From the NCBI RefSeq assembly GCF_003255815.1, contig NC_037681.1, positions 74,770,386 to 74,834,385 of the forward strand: 64,000 bases of DNA, read 5' to 3'. Position numbers and translations under genes: made by a program. Source of the DNA: Theropithecus gelada. Taxonomy: Eukaryota > Chordata > Mammalia > Primates > Cercopithecidae. Shown one piece after another: positions 1 through 11,945 of the stretch. The notes beneath the pieces were generated by a model that worked only from the letters and a program-made list of their open reading frames with translations, was not told the origin of the DNA and ran no database searches. Within the stretch, counting starts at the first letter, position 1. Each line of letters starts with the position of its first letter.

Positions 1-12
1 CAATAAGCTTTT

Positions 13-308
13 TTTTTTTTATTTTATTTTTGAGATGGAGTCTCACTCTGTCACCTAGGCTGGAGTGCAGTGGCACAATTTTGGCTCACTGTAACCTCCG
101 CCTCTCGGGTTCAAGCAATTCTCCTGCCTCAGCCTCCACAGTAGCTGGGATTAGAGGCGTGCGCCATCACACCCAGCTAATTTTTCTCTTTTTAGTAAAG
201 ATGGAGTTTCACCATGTTGGCCAGGCTAGAACTCCTGACCTCAAGTGATCCGCCCTCCTCAGCCTCCCAAAGTGCTGAGACTACAGGCATAAGCCACTAC
301 GCCAGCCT
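13..308 (-). mobile_element. Alu (AluS-like)
   Basis: A full antisense Alu with its poly-A tail at the left. It is flanked by a perfect target-site duplication, caataagctttt at 1-12 and 309-320. Confidence 0.95.
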
Positions 309-1067
309 CAATAAGCTTTTTAACCCATGATGTCAAAAATTTCATTTTGGAGCCCATGCCATGAAGAGTATGCAGTAGGCATATATTGTTTGTTTGCCAA
401 ATGAGTAGAGACTTTAAAAGTGAGATATATTGTAGTTTCTAAATTCATTTTGTAGTAGTATTAGAATCAAATATCTCAAACCAAAACAGTGTCTTAAAAT
501 GAAGAGACTGTCTCAATGAGGAGGAGCTGGGAGGTGTTGAGTTCTTGTTTATCTTCGTCTCCTAGATGACTGATACTTGATGCAGAATTTAGTCCATAGA
601 ATATCTAAGGTGTGCTCATGTCTTCCCTCCACTGGACATTGTGGTTGTCTTCCAAGCACTCTTTTCACCTTTACTGTGTACCAGCCAGGACCCTTGGGGA
701 GACGGTTAACCCCATTCTAGTAATTCCATCCACGCTGCTACCATTAAGTTCTTCAGGTAATCAAACCTCAGCCAATCAGCGTTCAGGAAGGGGAGTGTGG
801 CTGATTTAGGAATCACATTAGTGACGGGAGCTTCTGTTTGAACTTTCTAGTTCTTCTGAGACAGCAATGAGAAACCAGCTGTCCCTTTCCTTCTGGATGG
901 CACAAAGTACAGGTGGAAGCTTGGAACTCCTACTGTTCCGTGGAGGAAGTCAGCTCCATTGTCACTGTCAAAAAAGCAGCATTAGAGGGATGCTGACATC
1001 ACAGATTCCAGAGGGATGGAAAGAAAGGAAATCATTGATGACATTTTTGAGTCCATATCGAGTGATT
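309..1067. other. Unassigned upstream DNA
   Basis: No gene or repeat that I can name. Short open frames at 612 and 867 lack family resemblance. Some blocks could be very old retroviral LTR material. Confidence 0.4.
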
Positions 1068-1393
1068 CCCATAAAACCAGCATTGAAACCTGACCAGGGG
1101 CAGATCCAGATTTAGGTTTGGGGTAGCTTGATGCTTACATAATTTTGAGGGTTCTCTTTAAGAAAAATAACATAAGATTACAAATGCAAAATTAAGTACA
1201 GAAGTGAACATGTAAACAGAACAAGAAATCATACCAAACTACAAATTTTGAAAAGGTGTCAAATATCCTAAATATCCCCAAATCTAAAACAACAATAATA
1301 TTTTAAAGTATACTTCCCATTTTCTTTTTTCCCAGAGAATAATGTTTCTTCAGTCTCTAAGGACTCAGCTCCTTACATGAGCTTTGGTGGAGG
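1068..1393 (+). repeat. Direct repeat copy A (pairs with 5207-5536)
   Basis: This stretch aligns with 5207-5536 at roughly four-fifths identity by eye. Shared strings include taaacagaacaagaaatca and atccccaaatctaaaacaac. It spans unique-looking flank plus the 3' UTR and last codons of the antisense RPS26 retrocopy. The left boundary is approximate. Confidence 0.85.
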
Positions 1394-1682
1394 TAATGGG
1401 GCAGCACCTGCAGGTCTAAATCGAGGTGGGAGTGTTCAGTCCTCATGGGCTTCACGAGATCGATTCCTGACTACCTTGCTGTGAATGGCACAACTCACAC
1501 AGTAACACAGCTTCATATACAGCTTGGGAAGCACATAGACATCAAAGACACTCTTCAGAAATGTCCCCAACAGCTGCAGCTTCTGCTGTGTTTTGAATGA
1601 TGAATCTAATAGCCTTATCTGTAGGCTGCACATGGCCGTGACCCTTTTAGGCACCACCATTGTTTCTTCTTTTCTTTGTCAT
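1373..1682 (-). pseudogene. RPS26P: RPS26 processed pseudogene (broken)
   Basis: Reading the minus strand from 1682, the sequence opens with MTKKRRNNG, the start of ribosomal protein S26, and has no introns. A stop follows at codon 12. About 38 nt are missing relative to the 348-nt parent CDS, including the CxxC-rich segment, and the frame shifts. Later parts remain recognisable: VLPKLYMKLCYCVSCAIHSK, then KVVRNRSREA, and near the end PPRFRPAGAAP with PPPKLM and a TAA at 1373-1375. The 3' UTR follows to about 1310. The stop, deletion and frameshift make it non-functional. Confidence 0.93.
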
Positions 1683-1922
1683 CTTGGAAGCAAGGACCCT
1701 AAAAACAATATTTCTATTGTTTTATTATCTGCCTGACACATCTCTGTGGTATTTTTTCTCACGCTTTTTGGGATGCAGTTTCTTTGATGTCCTCTTCATG
1801 AGACAGTGCTTTTGTATTAGCGTTACAGATATCCTGTAATCTTATTATAGAAATAATCCAATGTTTTCTCTTCTGTAGTTGATCAAAATTTGTTTTGTTT
1901 TTTTTCTTTTTTTTCCTTTTCC

Positions 1923-2211
1923 TTTTTTTGAGATGGAGTTTCGTTCTTCTTGCCTAGGCTGTAGTGCAGTGGCATGATCTCAGCTCACTGCAATCTCCAC
2001 CTCCCAGGTTCAAGTGATTCTCCGCCTCAGCCTCCCGAGTAGCTGGGACTACAGGTGCACACCACCATGCCCGACTAATTTTTGTATTTTTAGTAGAGAT
2101 GGAGTTTCACCATGTTGGTCAGGCTGGTCTTGAACTCCTGACCTCAGGTGATCCTCACACCTCGGCCTCCCAAAGTGCTGGGATTACAGCCATGAGCCAC
2201 TGTGCCCGGCC
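1923..2211 (-). mobile_element. Alu (AluS-like)
   Basis: A full antisense Alu ending in gtgcccggcc. It directly abuts a partial Alu on its right. Confidence 0.93.
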
Positions 2212-2212
2212 C

Positions 2213-2350
2213 CCTTTTTTTCCCCCTTTTAGTAGAGACGAGGTCTCACTATGTTGCCCAGACTGGTCTCAAGCTCCCCAGCTACAGTGATCTTCTCACC
2301 TTGAGCCCCCAAAGTGCTAGGATTATAGGGGTTAGCCACCATGCCTGGCT
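2213..2350 (-). mobile_element. Alu half-element
   Basis: A single-arm antisense Alu piece from the T-rich linker to catgcctggct. It is more diverged than its neighbour. Confidence 0.8.
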
Positions 2351-2739
2351 GTTTTGTTTCTATAGCTTAAAAAAACCTTCTTTTGGTTTTGCAGCATTTT
2401 GTACAGATCTGTCAAATTTGAGAAAACCTCTTACATGATTTCAAGACATTTCAAATTTTCTTGAGCAAAAATAACCTCAAATACTCTTTGAGTTCATCAT
2501 ATTTAGTTACCAGTTGTCCTCAATATTCTTTTTATAGTGGCAGACAATGAATTCTCTTCTATCCTCATTAAGATCAGTATTCGAGGAGTCTGCCTACATG
2601 TGGCCCCCCTCAGTTCTGTTTATAATACTGCTATAGTTTGTGCTCCATGAGTACTGGAATTCTGAAAAACTCATCTCAAAATATCCCCATCAAAAAAGAG
2701 AAAAAGCACAGTGTATTTATAATAATAAAGGCAGTATTA

Positions 2740-3112
2740 TCAAGTACAGTCCTGTAGTGCATATGACATTTCCATCCACAGTGCACCTCTAATAGGACAG
2801 CCTGCATAGAAAACGGCAGTCCCATAAGATTATAATATTGTATTTTTATTGCACCTTCTCTATGTTTATATATATTTAGATCCACAAATACTACTGAGTT
2901 GCAATTGCCTACGGTATTCAGTATGGTCACATGCTGTAAGAGTTTGTAGCCCAGAAACAATCAGCTATACCATATAGCCCAGGTGTGTAGTAGGCTATAC
3001 CATCTAGGTTTGTATAAGCACACTCTGTAATGCTTGCCCAATGATGAAATTGCCTAGTGACACATTTCCAATGTTAAGCCTATTTCCGATGTTAAGCGAT
3101 GCATGACTCTAT
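2740..3112. mobile_element. Non-autonomous DNA transposon (MITE type)
   Basis: The ends form degenerate inverted repeats (cagtcctgtagtgcat at the left; the complement of gatgcatgact at the right). The interior matches my memory of a TcMar/Tigger-related MER family (gcccaggtgtgtagtaggct and the ataagattataatattgta block). I do not assign the exact family. Confidence 0.65.
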
Positions 3113-3649
3113 ATACCTGATGAGACAGACTTTTTGTTTTCATTAGGTATCTGCTTTTGTTTTTACATGTCTGATGATGTGGTCAGGTGGGTGGTTCTCC
3201 TGTTCTTCAGCTGATTCCACTCACCCACGTGTGGCCACCTGGAGGGTTGACTGGCCACAGGATGGCCTCACCATCATGACTGGAGGTTGGCTGGCTATCA
3301 GCTGAGCTGAGGTAACAGGAATGATTAGGCCACACGTCTGTCACCTTCCAGGAAGTTCATATGGGCTTCTTCAGAGGGCAGTCATAATTCTACCGCCTAA
3401 GGCACAAGTGTTTTTCAAGTCTCAGCTTGCTCCATGTACGGTACCAGAAGAGATTTATAAACCCCCTGTCCTGCCCCAGCCTGGAGCTGCTCTCCCTGAA
3501 TCCTAACCCTGATCTGACAGGCATATCACAGTAATTACGAGCAGGGATAGGACATTAAGGATCTCTAATGATGCAGCTGAATTTTAAAATATCAATCAGT
3601 TTTCATTATTTCTCATTTACGTCAGGAAACATAATTTGTACACATATAC
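3113..3649. other. Unassigned, possibly old transposon DNA
   Basis: The stretch 3180-3530 (ggcctcaccatcatgactgg, ctggctatcagctgagctga) has a GC content above its surroundings and looks like a degraded interspersed repeat. No family is named. Confidence 0.35.
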
Positions 3650-3948
3650 AGGTTTTTTTTTTTTGGAGACAAAATCTCACTCTGTCACCCAGGCTGGAGT
3701 GCAGTGCTGTGATCTCGGCTTGCAGCAACCTCCGCCTCCAGGGTTCAAGCAGTTCTCCTGGCTCAGCTTCCTGAATAGCTGGGATTACAGACACATACCA
3801 CCACGCCCAGCTAATTTTTGTGTTTTTAGTAGAGACAAGGTTTCACCATGTTGGCCAGGCTGGTCTCAAACTCCTGGCCTCAGGGGATCTCCCCAGCTCA
3901 GTCTCCCAAAGTGTTGAGATTACAGGCATGAGCCACCGCGCCCAGCCT
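3650..3948 (-). mobile_element. Alu (AluS-like)
   Basis: A full antisense Alu; gagacaaaatctcactctg starts after a poly-T run and it ends at gcccagcct. Confidence 0.93.
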
Positions 3949-4195
3949 ATAGTTCTTTTATAGTATAAGTACTTCCTTATTAAAATAAGATAACTTTCCT
4001 CCAATAATCAATTTTTAAACCATTTCTGCATTATCATGGTTTCACATGTCTTTAAACTTATTTTGTATAGTTTACAACCTAAATCTATGCAACATTTCCT
4101 AGTACTGACAGACCTACTGTATTTGAGTTTTGGGCTGACATTAATGGTCTTGTAGGCAAAACTCAAGTTCCTAGGTAGGACTGAGAAGTGGTCAT

Positions 4196-4491
4196 GGCCA
4201 GGTGCAGTGGCTCACACCTATAATCCAAACACTTTGGGAGGCTGAGGCGGTGGATCACCCGAGGTCAGGAGTTTGAGACCAGCCTGGCAACATGGTGAAA
4301 GCCCGTCTCTACTAAAAATACAAAAATTAGCTGGGCATGGTGGCATGCACCTGTAATCCCAGCTATTTGGGAGACTGAGGCAGGAGAATTGCTTGAACTG
4401 AGAGGCAGAGGTTGTAGTGAGCCAAGATCATGGCACTGCACTCCAGCCTGGGCCACAGAGTGAGACTCTGTCTCAAAGAAAAAAAAAAAAT
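4196..4491 (+). mobile_element. Alu (AluS-like)
   Basis: A full sense Alu starting ggccaggtgcagtgg, with an A-tail at 4478-4491. Confidence 0.94.
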
Positions 4492-5206
4492 TGTCACTAT
4501 CTTCTCAAGAAAATTACAGAGGAAACTGGCGACTTGCATGATGTGTTGTCATGGCAACGGCTGCCCATGTGGGTTCCCAGAAACAGGATCTGTTATTGAA
4601 GCGAGCACAAATGTTAGTCTGCTGCCCCCTGCCAGGGGTCAGTTTGTAGATGATGTCTCTCTTGAGGGCTAATCAATACGGATATTAGCTTCCCAGATAG
4701 AGACCACAGCAATGGCAAGCCATGTGAAGCTGGCACATTATCTTTATTTCCCATTCTAGTTGAAGCTCTGATGGCAGCACACCAGTCTTCTTTGTTAAAT
4801 GACATTTTATCTGTGAGCCGTAAAGACTTTAGTTCCCACAGCTGACCCAAAATGTTCGACTGCGAGAAAACCCAGTGGATTGCTACTTTCAAGAGAAATC
4901 AAAGTTCTAAGTTTACAGAGAACAGCCATTGTTGGTGTGGTCAGCAGCAAACAGCGTGATGGGAAAAGATAGTGAACCCACGAGGATTAAAAGAACCAAA
5001 CACATGTGATGGAGAACGACTGTCTACACAAACATCTCAGGAGAGTCTGGCCTGCTGTCAGGAAGCTGACATGAAGCTCCAGAGTCCTGCTGATAATTAC
5101 TGTCCCCCCATCACCCCCAAAGGCACAATCTGGGCACATCCCCCCAGACCCTGGGGCATTAACATCTTTAAAACCCAAACCAAATTCTACATAAAACTGA
5201 CCAAAT
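4492..5206. other. Unassigned DNA left of repeat copy B
   Basis: I see no gene here. The 108-residue minus frame at 4987-5313 overlaps the duplicated repeat and has no family resemblance. Confidence 0.4.
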
Positions 5207-5536
5207 CCCATAAAATTGACCTTGAAACCTGACCCAGAGCAGATCCTGGTTTCAGTTTGGAGTAGCCTGATGCTTGTACGGTTTTGAGCGCTTTCTTTAG
5301 AAAGAGAATACAAGATAACAAATGTAAAATTAGGTACAAAAGTGAATATTTAAACAGAACAAGAAATCACACTAAACTATAAATTTTGAAAAGATGAGAA
5401 ATGTCCCAAATATCCCCAAATCTAAAACAACAATGATTTTTTAAAAGTATAATTTCCGTTTTATTTTTTTCCCAGAGTAAAACGTTTCTTCCATATCTAA
5501 GGGCTCAGCTCCTTACGTGGGCTTTGGTGGAGATGA
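5207..5536 (+). repeat. Direct repeat copy B (pairs with 1068-1393)
   Basis: This is the partner of copy A, in direct orientation and about 4.14 kb away. Its right end breaks inside the RPS26 coding part at 5536, where copy A continues. DNA left of 5207 does not clearly match DNA left of 1068. Confidence 0.85.
5463..5536 (-). pseudogene. RPS26P: Second, truncated RPS26 3' end
   Basis: The minus strand reads CCACCAAAGCCCACGTAAGGAG, the last codons and stop of RPS26 with Met changed to Thr, followed by the S26 3' UTR and its AATAAAA-like end. Only about 11 bp of coding sequence survive before the match ends at 5536. The flank beyond the 3' UTR (5207-5460) is the same as that beside the copy at 1373-1682, so the two share one insertion event followed by duplication. 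Confidence 0.85.
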
Positions 5537-5702
5537 AAAGTGACCTGATAAATAAGGTTCTACTACTCCAAAAATACAATAATGGTTTATATGTCAGAAT
5601 TCTTCAAAGCCTAGAGAAGGTATCCATTTAGGGAATGTCAGTTCAGGGATTAAATGCAAATTTTAGTGTTTAGTTTATTTCTTTTTTTCTTTCTTTCTCT
5701 CT

Positions 5703-6001
5703 TTTCTGAGATGGAGCCTCGCTCTGTCGTCCAGGCTGGCGTGCGGTGGCGCCATCTTGGTTCACTGCAACCTCCGTCTCCCAGGTTCAAGTTATTCTCC
5801 GTGTCTCAGATTCAAGCTATTCTCCTGAGTAGCTGGGACTACAGGAATGCACCACCACACCCAGCTAATTTTTGTATTTTTAATAGAGACAGGGTTTCAC
5901 CATGTTGGCCAGGTTGGTCTCGAACTCCTGACCTCAAGTGATCCACCTGCCTCTGCCTCCCAAAGTGCTGGGATTACAGGCATGAGCCACCGTGCTCAGC
6001 C
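5703..6001 (-). mobile_element. Alu with local rearrangement
   Basis: An antisense Alu in which the ttcaag..attctcc segment is repeated and rearranged at about 5784-5825, just before gagtagctgggac. Confidence 0.9.
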
Positions 6002-6554
6002 TCAGTTTATTTCTTACTGATAAATAACTCGGATTTGATTTCTTCTGATGGGTTTGCTGGAAGTACAAATCACATTCACAACCACTGAAGCCAGACGTTT
6101 GATTACTCTTAACAATTAACAGTATTATTTATTAGGAAAGTAATGCTGTAAGAGTCAGCAAAATGGGACCCGGCTTTCCGGGGCTTTGTCATAGTCAGTA
6201 ACTTGCCTTGCACTGCCCTCTTCCTGCCACCTGTGTCCAGCCTGAGCAAGAAAAGATCTGGTGCTCAGGGAATCACTCATTGGGAAAATTTAAATATGGA
6301 CCATATAGAAGATAACAATATTGAAATTAGGTTATCTTTTGCTTAGATGTGATGACGGTATTGTGATAATGTAGGTGAATGTTCTTATTTTTAGGTGAGG
6401 CATGGGGAATGTTTCCGGGTGGAATTTTCTGTGTCTTCAACTTACTTTCAAAAAAGCAGCACAGCATGTCCTCAAACAAGTCTTTTTGTTCAATGTCGTT
6501 TTGTTCAATGTGAATTTGTTATAACACGGATGAGAAAAAAAATCATACCTGGAA

Positions 6555-6835
6555 ATATATTCCTGGCCAGGGCCACTGTCTGTGTAGAGTTTCATGTTCT
6601 CCTCATGTCTGCAGGGTTTTTCTCCAGGTGCTCCAGTTTCCTCCCACATTCCAAGGCTGTGCACATTTGGTTCACTGGTGTGTCCACATGGTGGCGGTGT
6701 GAGTGGGTGAGTGCTTGTGGGAGTCTGAGAGTGCATCCTGCCATGGGACTGCAGACTGTCCAAGGCTGGTTCTCACCTTATGCCCCAAGCTGCCAGGATG
6801 GACTCTGGCCCTCGGTGACATTAAACTGGAATAAG
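6555..6835 (+). mobile_element. Ancient LINE or SINE 3' end
   Basis: The tract gtgtagagtttcatgttctc followed by tttctccaggtgctccagtttcctcccac is the conserved 3' tail shared by old CR1/L2/RTE-type elements. The family is uncertain. The 167-residue open frame at 6395-6898 overlaps this element and is not a credible protein. Confidence 0.5.
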
Positions 6836-7138
6836 GGGGCAAATCATTATCTTATTAGTTTTTATTCATCTTTCATTTCTAAAATTAATCTTTCTTAAAT
6901 GTGTATATAGCTCACATTTATCTCAGTGTCTAATACTATAAGTGTTTTGGGCTTTAGAAGTTTGGTGATGTTTTTGTGACCAGAAATATACTGAAGAAAC
7001 TTAACTCTAGTTTATATCAATCAGCCTATGGTAAAATTGGTTTTGTTTTAAGTTGTTTCTCTGAAAGTTGAAGTTTCCAAGAACTTATTGACAACTTTAA
7101 GTGAGGACTTAGTGTGTATGGAAAAAGGGATAGACATG

Positions 7139-7160
7139 AGAGAGAGAGAGAGAGAGAGAC
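7139..7160 (+). repeat. (AG)n microsatellite
   Basis: Eleven AG/GA dinucleotides, ending gagagac. Confidence 0.95.
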
Positions 7161-7382
7161 AGGTGGGGCAAGAGAGGCAAATGTGGCAAAAGTTAAAATT
7201 ATTTGAACTCGGTGAAGAATATATGGGTGTTGATTGTGTCATTCTTTCAACTTTTTTGAAGGCTTGAAGTTTTTCAAAATAAAATGTTGGGAAAACATAT
7301 GTATGTATACATAAAGACTATATATATCGTCTGACTTCTGGTGATGCTAAAAGTTTCTTTGAGTCACTTTTTATTTATTTAT

Positions 7383-7664
7383 TTTTTTGAGACAGAGTCT
7401 CGCTCTGTTGCCCAGGCTGGAGTGCAGTGGCACAATCTCGGCTCACTGCAACCTCCAGATTCAAGCGATTCTCCTGCCCCAGCCTCCAGACTAGCTAGTA
7501 TTACAGGCGTGCACCACCAGGCCTGGCTAATTTTTGTACTTTTAGTACAGACAGGGTTCCACCATGTTGGCCAGGCTGGTCTCAAACTCTTGACCTCAGA
7601 TGATCCACCTGCCTCAGCCTCCCAAAGTGCTGGGATTATAGGTGCGAGCGAGAGGGTCCGGCAG
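7383..7664 (-). mobile_element. Alu (AluS-like)
   Basis: An antisense Alu with a (TTTA)n tail at 7369-7383. Its 5' end is modified (gtgcgagcgagagggtcc). Confidence 0.92.
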
Positions 7665-8267
7665 AGTCACTTTTACATTTTCTGCAGAACTGGAAGGCTA
7701 ACACTCATAAAGACCTCTGCACTAGACATGTGGTCAGGTATTGATTAGTTCAGGCCTTGTTCCTCTGAAACCTAGACAGTGAGGGCAGGCAGGGGAGAGT
7801 GAGCTATGGGGAGGAGTTCAGGTGGGAGAGGGAGAGCCAAAAGTGGCTGTTCTCTTGGCTCATGAGTCTCACAAGTGGGTGTAGGAAGTGGGTAGTAAAG
7901 CATAAAGTATTCTCCAAAGAATATAAGGTATTTAGGATATTAATATATTTCTCTTTCCTATGTTTTGCTGCATAATTTATTATCACATTTGTCTGAGAAC
8001 CAGGTCTGTTTCCCTCATTTCAAAGAGCAACTTGTTACATCAAGTTTAAGGAACCAATATAATATGAATAGAAATCATCAATGAAAACAAAGCATTTGAA
8101 AATATAATATTAATCCATGGGAAAGTTTGCATTAGGAAAACACAACTATACACATGTCAAGAGAAATATCTGTTTTAGAAATTGAAGTGTACATTTGTCA
8201 TTTTTGGATGCTAAATGTTTCTAATCTTCTTGGCATTAACCTGCTAGTTTCATTCACTTTTTTCTTT

Positions 8268-8555
8268 TCTTTTTTTTTTGAGATAGGATTTCACTTTGTC
8301 ACTCAGGCTGGATTAGAGTGGCACCATCATGGCTCACTGCAGCCTTGATTTCCCCAGGATCAAGTGACCCTCCCTCCTCAACCTCCTGAGTAGCTAGGAT
8401 TATAGGCATGTGCCACCATGCCTGGCTAATTTTTTCATGTTTTTTGTAGAGACGGGGTTTCACCATGTTGCCCAGACTAGTCTCAAACTCCTGGGCTCAA
8501 TGAATCTGCCCCCCTTGGCCTCCCAAAGTGCTGGGATTACAGGTGTGAGCCACCT
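8268..8555 (-). mobile_element. Alu (AluJ-like), 5' truncated
   Basis: A diverged antisense Alu that stops at gtgagccacc, about 15 bp short of the usual 5' end. Confidence 0.9.
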
Positions 8556-10212
8556 AATTTCATTCTTCAATGCACCTCTTTCTGCTATTATCTCCTTCTT
8601 CATTATCGCCCCCAACTTTTCCTTAGAAGTATTGCTTAAGACATACGGATGGGTGAATAAGTGGATAAATGGATGGACAGATGGATGGATAGTTAGCAGG
8701 ACATTGAAACTGAAGTTTCAACCAATATACTAAGAAAAAATAGATGTAAGATACTAGAGACAGATTCCCGAATGTGAAATTTACAAAGGAAATTTTTCCA
8801 AGACTCTCACACATATTAAGGATATAAAAAGTGGTAGGGGAAGAAAAGTGGTTAGATTGTGCAAAGACGGGAGAACTTTTTGGAGGAGGAGGTCTTTGGA
8901 GAAGGCTGTGCTGTGACACAGATCCTACCTCACCAAGTAAGGAGTACTTCCAGTAGACTCTTTGGACAGTTTAATACGTGGCCCCTGCAGCTGGGAGTCC
9001 TCGTGGACTGGCGACTAACTCCTCTCTGGAAAGGTGAGGAGGGATTAGCAACTCTTCTGGTGGAGCCAAAAGAGTGCTGCTAGGTTAGAACCAGCCTGTA
9101 TTCTGGAGAGTATTAGGGCAAAGTATACGTGTCTTCCCCGGGCTTCCGAAGAGGCCCAGAGAGAGAAAGCAGCATGAGGTCATATCGGATCATGTCCAAC
9201 AGAACTACTTAAAGGAGTGGAGACACCTCAGCTTCAAGAGGTGGGAGGCAAACTGGATTACTGTGGAATGGGTCACAGGCCACTGTCTCTCCTGCTGCAA
9301 TGGAAGGGACCCCACAGGGGGTCTCAGAAGAGCCTATAAGTTATTCACCAGAGAGTCAACCTCAGGCGTCTGCCAGGGCCTGCGAGCACAAACCCTCTTA
9401 CTCTGCCCTCTCCATCTCCTCAGAGGGGTCAGAGACTGACTGGCAAACTGAGCCTGGGGTGGAGGTGGAGGGAGAGAAGCCAGCCACACCTCCTTTCTCA
9501 TGGCAGGCTTCCAGTCTGCCCCAGGGCCAAGCTGCGCAGGAAGAATCACCTCTAAATCAAGTTCAGAATTCTGTTCAACATCTTGGACTGGATGTTCTAA
9601 TTATTGAATTGAAACTGTGGCTTAAAGTGACCATAGATTGGCCTATTAATTAAGACTGAGCTGAAAAGTTGTGGAGTCTGCCAGAGTTTTCGTTTCAGAT
9701 CGGGGAAAGGTTATTCCCACTTAGTACATCAGAAAGAGTACAGTGAAGACAAGGACAAAGTTGTGTTTTGACCACACACATTCTTATTGGTCACCATAAA
9801 GCATTCTATTCTATCTATTATTCTGAAGCCCCACAGCCCACCATTGCATGTTCAACAGACAGCTGAAAGATTGTTAGATAAGACTAATAGATAAGAAAGT
9901 AAGAAAGATAAGATAGTAAGAAAGATCAATAAAGTGCAATAACAGGACTTCTATGCTAATAAGTTTCAGATATTTCTTGCGAAAACTAGCGCTGCTCTGG
10001 AAATGGAGTTGAGAAAGTTCGTTCTATCATTGGATTATTAGCTCCTTACAGTAAAAGACTAGCTCTTATTTATAATTTTACTTCCCAGTATTTAGCTTAA
10101 TTATTAGAATTTAGAGCTGATACACTAAGCGGTGAATGAACCTTGAATAACAATTACTAGTTGAATCAGTGTGCTAATTTGTTAACTAACTATTTATTTT
10201 TGATATTAAAAA
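8556..10212. other. Mostly non-repetitive intergenic DNA
   Basis: It has no recognised repeat apart from the GGAT tract. A 117-codon open frame (9300-9653, +) starts MEGTPQGVSEEPISYSPESQ and is Ser/Glu/Pro-rich. I cannot tie it to a family, and it has no visible splice or promoter context. Confidence 0.4.
8648..8695 (+). repeat. Degenerate (GGAT)n repeat
   Basis: Interrupted GGAT/TGGA units, as in gatggacagatggatggata. Confidence 0.8.
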
Positions 10213-10300
10213 TGTTGGCCAGGTGTAGTGGCTCGTGCCTGTGATTCTAGCACTTTGTGAGGCCAAGACAGGAGAGGAGATTGCTTGAGGCCAGAAGTTC
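10213..10300 (+). mobile_element. Alu 5' fragment
   Basis: The first 90 bp of a diverged sense Alu (ggccaggtgtagtggctcgt), ending abruptly near 10300. Confidence 0.75.
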
Positions 10301-10363
10301 AGATATGTATATCTCCTGGTTATTAAGTTTATTACTATTTTCCAACATAGAAACTGTATTTTA

Positions 10364-10650
10364 TGGCTGGTGCAGTAGCTCACTCTTGTAATCCCAGCAC
10401 TTTGGGAGGTTGAGGCAGGAAGATTGAGGAGTTTGAGATCAGCCTGGGCAACATAGTGAGACCTTGTCTCTACAAAACAAATTTAAAAATTAGTTGGGCA
10501 TGGTGTTGCATGCCTGTAGTCCCAGCTACTCAGGAGGCTGAGGTGAGAGGATCGCCTAAGCCCCAGTGGTCAAGGCTGCAGTGAGCTGTGACTGCACCAC
10601 TGCACTCCAGCCTGGGCAACAGAGTGAGATGCAGTCCCAAAACAAAACAG
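10364..10650 (+). mobile_element. Alu (AluJ-like)
   Basis: A sense Alu with many old substitutions (ggctggtgcagtagctcac) and a tail of CAAAA units. Confidence 0.92.
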
Positions 10651-10762
10651 CAACTACTTTTGCACCAACCTAATATTTCTTTAAAATGTTCTTCAAGTCA
10701 CCTAATAATTCAGCATTTTTTCCCACTGAATTAAGGACTTTTTAACTATTAAAAAGTTTGCT

Positions 10763-11062
10763 CAGCCAGGCACGGTGGCTCACACCTGTAATCCCAGACA
10801 GAGCTTTGGGAGGCTGAGGCAGGCAGATCACTTGAGGTCAGGAGTTCGCAACCAGCCTGGCCAATATTGTGAACCCCCATCTCTACCAAAAAATACAAAA
10901 ATCAGCTGGGCATGGTGGCACATGCCTGGAGTCCCAGCTACTCAGGAGGCTGAGTCAGGAGAATTGCTTGAACCCAGGAGGTGGAGTTTGGAGTGAGTTA
11001 AGATTGCGCCACTGCACTCCAGTCTGGGCGACAGTGTGACTCCATCTCAAAACAAAACAAAA
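10763..11062 (+). mobile_element. Alu (AluS-like) with 5-bp insertion
   Basis: A sense Alu from ccaggcacggtggctcaca. The usual cccagcactttggg reads cccagacagagctttggg, so a small insertion is present. Confidence 0.92.
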
Positions 11063-11084
11063 TGAAGCGGTGTTTCCTCCCTTC

Positions 11085-11430
11085 CTGCCTTTGCCAGTTG
11101 TGCCTAGAGTACTCTAGGATTCTCTTCTGCCTGGACCACTCTTCCTCTTCCTCTTTGCCTTTTGCCCTATCTTCCTTTGCAGCTTATCAAATCCCTCAAC
11201 TCTGTTCCCTTCCTCTGTAACACTGTCCCGCACCACTCCATGCATGGGACTTCTTCCTCTGACTCTTGGGATCTGTCAGACAGCACGTGTATAGACTTGT
11301 TCCTGTTTTCCACATATTTGGATGATTTTACCATCTACATGTTGGTGTTTTGAGGGTAGGAATTCTGCACTAGACATCTTTGTTTCCATGACGTTGCCTT
11401 GGATACAATGAGCGCTGACATAATTGTTGA
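11085..11430 (+). mobile_element. L2 (LINE-2) 3' end
   Basis: The pyrimidine-rich ccctcaactctgttcccttc part, then gggtaggaattctgcactag and cagtgctgaca-type terminal text, fit a degraded L2 3' end in sense orientation. Confidence 0.5.
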
Positions 11431-11910
11431 TTTATTTAAAATAGATTTTTCTATTTTTAAAATAGGCAGAGAAGAAACTCTACTAATGTTTCTCAAAATG
11501 CAACACCTACGAGAGCCTGCCTGTAATGATTAAAAGGACAAAGGGGGTTATTTTATGTCTTAACTCAAAATTTCAAAGCAGATCAAAGGAGTATTTATCA
11601 AATGAAAAGAAGCAATCTGTGAATATTGATTTAGTACATCTGTAACATAACTATGTTGGAGGACAGGGGAAAGCAAGTGTATATTGGGGTGGGGAACACA
11701 GGAAGAAAGCTAAATCCTCATTTTCCAAATAGTAGGAAATCAATATATACTTTCTAACGTGGAAAAATGATGATAAAAAATGTTGCAGCATAAACATATT
11801 TATATTCATGAAGGTAAATAACAAAAGAGTTTTTTTTTCTTTAATGGCCTCTACAGAGGCCCTTATCTCTTTTTTAAGTCCCTTTTGGAGCACATCTCAC
11901 TCTCTTGATT

Positions 11911-11913
<3 letters not shown>

Positions 11914-11945
<32 letters not shown>

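Noticed and set aside
30..248. Many short frames with text like LTLSPRLECSGTISAHCNLR or WWLTPVIPALWEAEAG
   Set aside because: These are the standard translations of antisense and sense Alu sequence.
6395..6898. 167-codon open frame on the + strand
   Set aside because: It overlaps an ancient LINE/SINE 3' end, has no family resemblance and is probably a chance frame.
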